A stretch of 25,000 bases of DNA, taken from NCBI RefSeq assembly GCF_964340395.1, contig NC_135557.1:20303725-20328724 (forward strand). The letters are read 5' to 3'. The position numbers and the translations under genes are program-made. The notes under the pieces were generated by a model. The model saw only the letters and a list, made by a program, of their open reading frames with translations. It did no database searches and was not told where the DNA came from. This document shows positions 10,431-18,705 of the stretch, piece by piece. Source of the stretch: Glandiceps talaboti. Its lineage: Eukaryota > Hemichordata > Enteropneusta > Spengelidae. Every line of letters starts with the position of its first letter. Position 1 is the first letter of the stretch.

Positions 10431-13105
10431 GTTGATTGATAGTATAATACTAATTCAATGTTTTGATATTAGAATGCGGCCTTTCCAACTGTAGTCAATT
10501 TGTTAATAATGTTGTCAGCTTACAAACAGCAAACAGTGTAAGTGTAATGAGAGTCCCACAACCATGATTATCTGTATCTCTTTAATGAGACATAAAGTTT
10601 AAACATATATTGACATCTATGTGTACTCTCAGTTGGTTTTATGTCTAAGTTGTGCTTCACAATGGTAATATTGTTTGCTGACTGGTTACATTAAGAGACA
10701 CCACACACTGGGCTGATAATTAAAGTGAATGTAACACTTGATAAGGATGCTCATAATGATTGTTGCAAGCAGGTTCCATTAGCAGTAAAATAATGCAACA
10801 AAAATGTACATTACAGGATGTCCTAGCGGCTGGCATTTTTATGATCGTCAAAATTCGTGTTACAAACTATCGAAGAATCAACTAACCTACGATAGGGCAC
10901 GGAAAGCTTGCAAGAATTACGGCGTAAAGGACGCGGGGACAGAAAGCGCTGACTTGGTACGAGTACATGGCAGTGCTGAAAACAAATTCCTGCGAGGACT
11001 CTTGACTGAAACACTGAAGGAAGAGTACTATAACAGTGCATGCGAATCAAAGATGCAATGTAGTTTTTGGATAGGTCTCTCCTCTAAGGTAAGTCCACAC
11101 TTACACGTCATTACGTGTTTGTTATTCACCAACTCTGTTTACACCACATTGGCATAATGTCGAATATCGTGGCCGGTATGATATAAATGTACTGGGTAGA
11201 ATTCTGGTGGACAGCGAGACACATGTATGCCTTATTGGATAATATCATCTAATGTCTAACATTGGACTCTAGTGACACACTCATGGAGTCTACAAATCTA
11301 ATATTAGATGGGGAAGATCGGTCAGGCCCTAGGAGTAGTTTTTACCGGATAATATCGTCTAAAATCTAAGTTAAAGTCTACATCTAAGTTCGAGGCTAAT
11401 GTTAGGTTTTATCCGATAATGGATATCTGTGCATTATTGCGCATTCATGGAAATTGTTATCGGATAATATTGTCTAAAATCTAACTTACGGTTTAAAATC
11501 TAGTGTTAGACAAGCAAATTGGCCAGGCCCCGGGTGTCGTTTTTATCGGACATTATCTGATAAAAACTACTGTCAGGGGCTCTGCCATACCCAAGAAACC
11601 TTGTTCATGTTGTTACGATTGAAAATATCGTATCTTTAGGAATTGGGTCCAAATTTACACAATTTTGGCGATATTGGCTGATATCCAAGTGATCGTTTGA
11701 GAAGGAGTGTGGCTAGGGTGCACACGATTATGTAATTGGGAAACATAATGACAATTTATGAGAAGTAACAGTTTGTACCAGGTGTGATTGAAGCGTCAGC
11801 AAGTTTTAATATGAAGCGATATGTTGAATTTATGATTTCATTGTTAGTCAAGAGCACAGGGGTTGTCGGTGGCCGGGCGGTTAGCTCGTACGCCTCTTAC
11901 CTCTGCAGTCTGGGTTCGAACCCGCCTGGTGTTGGCTGGGTTTGATTTAAAATTTAACTAGGTCTGCATGTAAGAAGGGTGATGCTCAGTTTGACCCTGC
12001 CGAACAACGCAGGTTTTCCCCGGGCACTCCGGTTTCCTCCTGCTTCTTCAACACTAGGGCACTAGGGCGCTGCGGCGACCATTCAACAAAATTTCCGAAT
12101 TTATTTGGACAAATAAAGATTATTATTATTATTAAATAAGAAATGTTACAGCTTACATATAAGTTTGAGACGAGAAGGAGTGAGAGATACCTGGGGACTG
12201 ACATGAGAGGCGTGGTTCTGGCAAGCCAAACTATCGATCTCAGTGCGGGATTATTCTCGGTTAGTGGACCAAGATCAATCCTGGTGTTTTAGAGACTTGT
12301 ATGAGAGTTTGTGTGAGACGACTGACTTGTTAACTCCCACCCGACCATTACAATGTGTTCTACTCACCAATGTAACAATGTCATCTAACTTAGAATCTAA
12401 AATCTAATGTTAGACTCTAACATGGAAAAACCTGTTTTGCTCTTGAACGCATCCAGCACGTACAAGAATGACTATGAAATCAATGTGAAAAATGTGATTC
12501 CTAGAACAGACAACACTAATTGCGTGGCAATTTTGAAAAAAACTTAACTGATGGCAAATTGCTGAGAAAAATAACCTGACAACAACTAATCGAAAATCTA
12601 CAACACTTAATGACGGATGTGACATCTTTGGATCTGAATGTGAATCTAAAAATAAAATTCAATCGATACCTGACTATACACCTGGAATGACCTGTACCCA
12701 ATACAACCTGACACGCGTTTTGTACCTACTGACCTGAAATTGAAACCCTGGCCTTACAGAAAACGGTTGTAATTTCCCATTATTGTCTTTGTAAACTAAA
12801 CTGAACTGAATGTATCCACCACACTGCCTAACTGGGCTAACTCTTGTTAATGCTGCTATCGATTTCTTTTTCATTAGGGTGAGGAGAATACTTGCTTTCA
12901 GCATAGATGGTTGGATGCAGGAAAACCAGCCAACATAGACTTCTCACAGTGGGTCCATGGTAGTCCATGGTTACAAGAACCAAACAAAGCACCAAGTGGC
13001 AATCCCAAGGATTCCTGTGTATTCATCCGACCCGTTACCTATGAATGGGCAGACTCAACATGTGAAACCAATCGTAACTTCTTCTGTGCTTACAAACTCG
13101 ACTAA
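8880..13105 (+). CDS. C-type lectin gene 2 (secreted single CTLD, 4 exons, 192 aa)
   Basis: Exons 8880-8927, 9402-9432, 10817-11088 and 12878-13105 join without a frame break (phases 0, 1, 0). The signal core is MKRVFVCTAFLVILIQ plus IFQAEG. The CTLD starts with SCDHG then the classical CPSGW (C28, W32), C41-Y, RKAC in helix 1, an ACESKMQC motif before SFWIGL, DSCVFI, EWADSTC and NFFCAYKLD, then TAA. It is longer than its neighbours because of an insertion after helix 1 (NYGVKDAGTES region) and a longer segment before the C-x5-C. Exon 4 contains a unique Cys (ENTCF) and a QEPNK insertion. That EPN lies five residues upstream of the aligned EPN position, where APS stands, and WND is WAD, so calcium-dependent sugar binding is uncertain. 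It is the recent duplicate of gene 1: promoter, intron 1 and 3' flank align closely. Introns 2 and 3 (1384 and 1789 bp) are expanded by a tetranucleotide array, a SINE and foldback repeats. Confidence 0.93.
10374..10440 (+). repeat. (GATT)n microsatellite in intron 2 of gene 2
   Basis: About 16 tetranucleotide units with GGTT variants at the 3' end. It lies in the part of intron 2 that gene 1 lacks. Confidence 0.97.
11205..11585. mobile_element. Related foldback element in intron 3 of gene 2
   Basis: Begins CTGGGTAGAATTC, matching the gene 1 element's end sequence, and has the same TATCGGATAATAT, AAATCTAA and GATCGGTCAGGCCC modules. A strong hairpin occurs near 11548-11573 (GTTTTTATCGGA paired with TCTGATAAAAAC). 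The right end is not clear; a fragment at 12366-12419 may be its displaced end. Confidence 0.55.
11865..12136 (+). mobile_element. tRNA-derived SINE in intron 3 of gene 2
   Basis: The head resembles a tRNA gene with pol III box A (TAGCTCGTACGC, 11882-11893) and box B (GGTTCGAACCC, 11913-11923). The body has the conserved GGGCACTCCGGTTTCCTCC core (about 12021-12040), a motif I recall from widespread metazoan SINE superfamilies. It ends in AATAAAG(ATT)n. It is absent from the gene 1 intron, so it inserted after the duplication. No clear target-site duplication was seen. Confidence 0.8.
12366..12419. mobile_element. Fragment of the foldback element
   Basis: Contains AACTTAGAATCTAA and AATGTTAGACTCTAA, which match the right half of the gene 1 element. 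Its separation from 11205-11585 suggests that about 0.8 kb, including the SINE, was inserted within the element. Confidence 0.45.
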
Positions 13106-13339
13106 GGACAGTCACTGATAAAGTAGTTACTGTTTTCTCGTTAACAGGAAAGGACATGAAAATCTTGTTTATAGTGGGATTGTTTGGTGTCAAAGGGCAT
13201 TTTACTTTATAGATTATAGACAAGCATACGCTTAGATTGTAAACATTTAACATTTGGGTACAATATTCTCAGCAGTAATTGGAATCTCAATTTAGCTATT
13301 CCTGGTGACATATGTTAATGTATGCATATCTTAGATTGT

Positions 13340-13345
13340 AGTAAA
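13340..13345 (+). promoter_or_regulatory. Candidate poly(A) signal, lectin gene 2
   Basis: AGTAAA about 235 nt after the stop, aligned to ATTAAA of gene 1 within conserved 3' flank. AGTAAA is a weaker known variant. Confidence 0.3.
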
Positions 13346-14329
13346 CTGTCTAAAATATTGAGAGTACAATGTAAATATAACCTACGATGACAAAGAAAAG
13401 AAAATGAGCGGACATGGCGACATCATAAAAGCAAAATTTTCGACCCCTATCTACAAACTCGAGAACAACTTAGACACAGGTAGAGTTGCAAAGCATATAA
13501 TATGCAGCAGTACATTTTCTACAAAGACACATTTTGCGTTATTTTGTGCCACATGGTGAAAGCACAAGTTGGAAAATATATACTCGCAACAACGAGTGAA
13601 CAACCTAGAAATTGGCGTAACTTCTCTAATCTTTAATCGATGGTACGGTGTTGTACAACAAACATGTTCACCTCAGCAACACGCCATCTTTATAATGAAA
13701 CTTTGTGCGCATATGCAGTGACCTTTGAGCTCAAGAGATACAAACTAGCAATGTGACAAGAAAAGACCATGCTCTAGTAGCCAACTTGATATCCAGTCTA
13801 CGATCAAAGGGACCTTAGAAAACGGATATAACGGGTCGAAGACAGATTCCTGTTAAGGATTTGGTCAGTTGTTCTCCTTAGTGTATCTACATACGCATAA
13901 AACATCTCAAAACGTTAAAACACTTCTTATGGCCCTATAAATGACTAATATTTCTTGCCTTCCCCAAATGATCATGTCATTGTTAGTTCAAATATTACAT
14001 AACAGACAAACCCATAAATTACAGAAATATCATAATACTTGGCTAGACAATCATTTATAGCTTCAGAAGGGGTTTATCTAGATAACAGAAGTGAATCATG
14101 TTTTAAAAAGACAGTTTACTTTCATTTGTATTTAGATCCAACATGGACTGCCCTGGTATTCAGGTAATGCATGTCATCCATCACTTGTGAATTATCATTT
14201 TCAACATATTATACTTCTATACAATTTTAATATCATTAAAACTATCTGCATCAAACCATTTGTACTGTTGTTTTTTATCTACTCTGAGCGTCTTCGCATA
14301 AATTCGATATGAACTTACAAAAGTAGAAC

Positions 14330-15105
14330 ACGCAGACACGGACCAAGCCATTTGTGATCAGGGTGGTGGCTCAATTCATCAATGAATTCAATGATGCATT
14401 AATTCATCAATGTCTACATCGAATTTCTCTCACACACCATGTCGACCTTTAGGCTACGCATACAACAACAAAGAAATTGGGATAAGAGCGCCCTCCTGTA
14501 AATGACATCACAAGACTGACATAAATATTGTGATCGTGAGAACGAATATTTTTTATACAAAACTACACAAAAATATTTATTGAATATACCCATGTCTACT
14601 GTAGTGATATTTCAACTGTAGTATCTACGTGATTCAGTTTTTTGTAATTGAAAGTACAGTGAAACGATTAGTGGACGAATCAGCCGTTCAATTGTAGAAT
14701 TTGGTAAAACAAAGGTTGAATAGGCAGGAAAAACAAAACACCACTCATGTGATGACTAAACCGTACAAGCTATATGCTACTGAAAATAACCAGTGTCCTG
14801 CGGCATTCAAATTGAATTTCAGCAAACTAAATTCTGACAATTCATGTCTATTCCAAAGGCCAAAAAAACCACAATTGTTGAAGATGAACCCATACGGTAT
14901 CGTAATGCACGCGTGGTAAGGGGAAATGATGAAGGAAATTTCGAGGGCAGCTAGCATAGATATGGCGTATTGACACAAATCATTGACTCAGAGCAATGGG
15001 ATGCATGGTTGTGGACTCGGCTGTGCATAATACACGGTTATGTTTGTCTTTCGTGTCAGTTGGTTGAGTTCTTATAGTTGATATGTTTACGTTTTGATGG
15101 TTATT
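14330..15105. other. No gene recognised
   Basis: AT-rich DNA beyond the duplicated flank. A 72-codon open frame at 14701-14919 has no recognisable motif. A short direct repeat with AATTCATCAATG occurs near 14371-14411. Confidence 0.45.
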
Positions 15106-15345
15106 TTTTTGTGTTGTGTTGTGTTGTGTTGTGTTGTGTTGTGTTGTGTTGTGTTCTGATATGATATGATATGATATGATATGATATGATATGATATGAT
15201 ATGATGTGATGCGTTGTGATGTAATGTAATGTGTTGTGTTGTGTTGTGTTGTGTTCTGATATGATATGATATGATATGATATGATATAATATGATGTGAT
15301 GCGTTGTGATGTAATGTAATGTGTTGTGTTGTGTTGTGTTGTGGC
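15106..15345 (+). repeat. (GTGTT)n/(ATGAT)n pentanucleotide array with 90-bp higher-order repeat
   Basis: Runs of GTGTT alternate with runs of GATAT. The segment ending GCGTTGTGATGTAATGTAAT (15211 on) recurs at 15301, a period of 90 bp, so the array has grown by blocks as well as by single units. Confidence 0.95.
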
Positions 15346-15406
15346 GTTTTGTGTTAATTCTTGGTACAAAGATGCCGATTATTTCTCGACCAACCTTAAT
15401 TATAAT

Positions 15407-15407
<1 letters not shown>

Positions 15408-15458
<51 letters not shown>
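15408..15458 (+). repeat. (CA)n microsatellite
   Basis: About 25 uninterrupted CA units, followed within 15 bp by a short A run. Confidence 0.97.
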
Positions 15459-15460
<2 letters not shown>

Positions 15461-15479
15461 GGTCTCAAGCAAAAAAAAA

Positions 15480-16240
15480 ACCAACAACTTCATCCTAATA
15501 TTAAAATAAAGTTTCGGTGTTATGGTTTATATTTATGGTCTGACCTGGCGTAATGGGACCTCAGATACAGACTGTGCCAATGAACAAATTATTCATGTTA
15601 TATAAACTCTGAAAAATTATGAGATTTCCACAAGAGTACTTTTGTATTGTAGTAAACTTTCAAGCGCTGTGCGTTGAATGGCAACTGACTATGTGAGAAC
15701 ATTATGCTACAGCTGGTGTATGGGAATATTAGAAATTAGGGATATATTTGCCATGACAGTTGTCTGTTTATATTTTTCATAAATAAATTATTTTCTGTTT
15801 CTGCTTTGTAGAGCTTTTGATTCAAAACACAGAAAGGGCACCTCCGGTTCACTTCTGATTCTTTTTTTTCGTGGCAGCTGTCATGTCATAATAACTTATC
15901 GATTGGAATTGCCTCCATTGTATTTCGTTGTAACCTCATGTAATCGTTAACACGCAAACTAAACAATGATTATGTAAACAGGTGTGATTCTGAACGACTT
16001 GCCAGTAGGCGGTTTCTTGTGAATTGTATCTCAGGTGTTCTACTGGGAAGTCTTGTTGCTGTTTTGGTTCCCGTGAACAAATACGTTATAATTGTTTTGT
16101 TGTAAAACCTTGTATGAGTTCAATTTAATGCCATTAATCTGATATTGGTAAAATATCAACTCTGATCTAAGTCTAGAATTGTTAATACTAAGACTGTTAC
16201 TTATATTAGGCCATACCCTTGACTTTGACAAAGGTTATGT
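15480..16240. other. No gene recognised
   Basis: Stop-rich AT-rich sequence. Nothing recognisable before the LINE poly(A) tail begins at 16243. Confidence 0.45.
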
Positions 16241-16242
16241 AC

Positions 16243-16737
16243 TTTTTTTTTTTTTTTTTTTATTTTTAATGAGGGCAAAAATAGTTGACGAAACAACTAA
16301 TCGAGTTTTGTCCTCAGAGAAAAAACAACAACAACAAAGCAAAACAAAACAAAACAAAAACATACATATCACACAAATCCGGAGAAGTATTTAACTAAAT
16401 TCGGAAACAATGACAAATCTTAAAAGAAAGAACAAAATGGTATACATCAACTAATACTGGCTAAGAAGATGGCTTTTGAAATTAGCTTTGAATGTACTCC
16501 GACTTCGAGTGTCTCTTATATGGGAAGGGATAGAGTTCCAAATTTTGGCCCCAGTGAACTTTGTGCTAAATTGACCGTAATTATTGTTGTATTTTGGGAT
16601 GCTTAAATCATTTCGCTTCTGTTGCCTGGTGTCGTAACAATGACCTATCTTGGAAAAGAAAGAAAAGAACTTGACTCTGGTAATAAATGTGCCATATATA
16701 TGACACACGAAGAAAAGTATTGTAAACTGACATTTTA
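16243..16737 (-). mobile_element. 5'-truncated non-LTR retrotransposon (LINE) 3' end
   Basis: The minus strand encodes the C-terminal tail of a CR1/jockey-like ORF2: a KFFSFFSKIGHCYDTR segment, then FTGAKIWNSIPSHIRDTRS and TFKANFKSHLL, with a stop at 16451-16453. This matches the family pattern HxYxTR...GAxxWNSLPxxIR...FKxxLKxxLL. A 3' UTR of about 190 bp ends in a poly(A) tail, read as T on the plus strand at 16243-16261. The reverse transcriptase core is missing, so the copy is dead. A target-site duplication is not convincing. Confidence 0.8.
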
Positions 16738-16955
16738 CCATGATGTACACATACTAAAATATATGGACCCTTAACTCCGTTATTCTGGGAGTATCATATG
16801 GGTAATTGATAATTACAGACTGGTCTAATCTTTAATTTTAACATATTTTACCATGATGTACACATACTAAAATATATGGACCCTTAAAACTCCGTTATTC
16901 TGGGAGTATCATATGGGTAATTGATAATTACAGACTGGTCTAATCTTTAATTTTA
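16733..16955 (+). repeat. Tandem duplication, two copies of about 110 bp
   Basis: 16733-16840 and 16846-16955 are almost identical; the main difference is TTAACTCC against TTAAAACTCC. It starts at the 5' edge of the LINE fragment. The near-identity implies a recent event. Confidence 0.92.
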
Positions 16956-18276
16956 TCAAAGGTCTGTGGTTCATAAAGCGAGAAATTCGAAAAGTAATAC
17001 GTAGATTTCATCAACAAAATCATGCTATCGACGGGTCTGTGATAACTTCAGCAGGATACTACCCGGGTTCAAAGCACTCCAGGTCGGAAGAAATCCACAT
17101 TCTTTTCACAAAGTTTGTAAAGTTTGCTGACTAAGGCCCCGTTTATAGGACGATATTTTCAAATGAAACGTTAAAAATCAATAATATTCGTTTTACTGAG
17201 TTTGTATATATTTACACTATATGAATTATAATAGAGTGACACTAGTTTTTTTTTCACCGTTTACACGGAAACATCTAGACTGGCATCAGTCCCTTGTGAG
17301 ATTTTTGACTTTTTTGATTTTTTAAAAAGGAAAAAATGACGAACTTTTATTTTTTCCATGTGCTAGCAGTTTCTTAAGGCCATGTGTGTAGTGGTCACGC
17401 CTAGACAGTGGTGGGGGCTAGACCTTTCAATGTCTAGACGATAGAATAAACAACAAAACTGACAGCTGTTTTTCCCACATTCTATATGACCATCAATTTA
17501 TTTCACAGAATATAATCCAACGTTATCTAAATTACAAACATTTGTCGGTTAATGACACAGCTTTTTGACATGTTGGAAAATGTCAGACATGTGATGTGAC
17601 ACAAACACGCACTTTTATTACCCCATTAGTACAGATGTACCACATTAGAACAGATTTTCAAGGACAAACATAGTAAAACAGGAGACATGTTAACGTGTTG
17701 TCAATGGCACAGAGTAAGAAGGAAGAACACCGGATCCCCGGATCAAGTATCTTTAATTACATCTCAAAATGATATATAGATATCCAGATATGTATGTGGT
17801 TCTAAAGGTATTCGAGAATGACATTCCTAAATATTACAGAATTGTTCTTGTATTTTCACAAATGTTCAAACCAGGTAGCCACAGCTCTTGTTACATCTGT
17901 ATCTAAGTAATGTTAACTGTAAAGGTTAAACAGGAAAACTCGTGTATGCAATATTTTTCCAAAATAATGTAAAGAAATTTGGATATGTAGTTATAAAATG
18001 CTGGCTGTTATTGTTTTAAATATTAGAAGGTTGTTAAATGTTTCCATAAGTGTACAGACCATGTAAATATATATCTTGTCACATCTTTATGTTCTGACAT
18101 TTGTGCTAGGTTTGGTATATAGTGATGTCAGAGATGTCCTCGGGTGGATAGGCATGGGCCATTGCTATAGCTCCCTCATAGCTGACAGTGTACGATTTAA
18201 AACTAAGGTGGTCAGTATTTTCCACGATAATTGACAGAAATCTTATTCAGTATGCAGTTGTAAAATATTGGAACAA
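16956..18276. other. No gene recognised; possible DNA-transposon remnant near 17130-17400
   Basis: AAGGCCCCGTTTATAGG near 17133 and CACCGTTTACACGG near 17256 resemble the ends of non-autonomous DNA transposons common in marine invertebrates, but I could not define both termini. The rest is stop-rich. Confidence 0.3.
18039..18092 (+). repeat. Short repeat upstream of gene 3, copy 1
   Basis: TGTTTCCATAAGTGTACAGACC then CTTGTCACATCTTTATGT. Resembles 18521-18584. Confidence 0.4.
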
Positions 18277-18430
18277 AATAAACAACACAGAGACCATTTG
18301 GAAAACAATGGAAAATCTGAACTAGACACTCACACAGAAAAAACATAATGAAATAAAAATGAAAAATCTACCTACCCCACCTATTCTGAAATTTAGAGTA
18401 ATCGGAACCACACAATTTTTTTATTAGGCA
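18277..18430 (+). repeat. Interspersed repeat copy 2 (upstream of gene 3)
   Basis: Same orientation as 3876-4010 and similar across most of its length, with a longer A-rich middle. It lies about 225-375 bp upstream of the gene 3 TATA box. Confidence 0.6.
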
Positions 18431-18520
18431 TAAACAGAATTATAAATGTGGCTTGAATTACAAAAATCATTAAGGGTGTTTTAATGCCAATGAATAATAC
18501 ACATCCACATAGTTGTTTGA

Positions 18521-18584
18521 GTGTTTCCACAAGTGTACAAGTGTACTGACCGTTTATACAGAAAACCTGGTCACATCTGTATGT
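18521..18584 (+). repeat. Short repeat upstream of gene 3, copy 2
   Basis: TGTTTCCACAAGTGTACA and CTGGTCACATCTGTATGT, matching 18039-18092 in the same order. It ends about 70 bp before the gene 3 TATA box. Confidence 0.4.
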
Positions 18585-18651
18585 ATAATAAACAGCTGCT
18601 TGTTTCCGTCACGCTTTCTGTACCTTGGACACGGATGTATATTTTCGGGAG

Positions 18652-18705
18652 TATAAAATGCAAAATTCACAGTACAGTTCTAGCTTTAGCAGCAGAACTC
18701 TGAAG
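18652..18705 (+). promoter_or_regulatory. TATA box and 5' UTR of lectin gene 3
   Basis: TATAAAA at 18652-18658 is 48 nt before the chosen ATG. This implies a 5' UTR of roughly 20-25 nt and excludes the upstream in-frame ATGs. The sequence differs from the promoters of genes 1 and 2, so regulation may differ too. Confidence 0.6.

Larger units (their letters stand above)
8335..14325 (+). repeat. Duplication unit B (lectin gene 2 and flanks)
   Basis: The second copy of the duplicated block. It is about 1.5 kb longer than unit A, mainly from extra sequence in intron 2 and from SINE-containing DNA in intron 3. It lacks two stretches present in unit A around 6330-6480 and 6582-6681. Confidence 0.8.

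Noticed and set aside
11865-11937. A functional tRNA gene
   Set aside because: Box A and box B are present, but the cloverleaf is not convincing and the sequence continues into a SINE body with a conserved core and ATT tail.
14701-14919. 72-codon open frame as a gene
   Set aside because: No recognisable motif, no clear promoter or splice partner; length is within chance for this region.
14980-15553. Thr/Ile/His and Cys-Val frames
   Set aside because: Produced by pentanucleotide and (CA)n arrays.
16235-16750. Target-site duplication around the LINE fragment
   Set aside because: Only ATGTAC is shared between the two flanks, too short to be meaningful.
18625-18705. Earlier in-frame start for lectin gene 3
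   Set aside because: The ATGs at 18625 and 18658 are upstream of or overlap the TATA box, and the extra residues would spoil the signal peptide.
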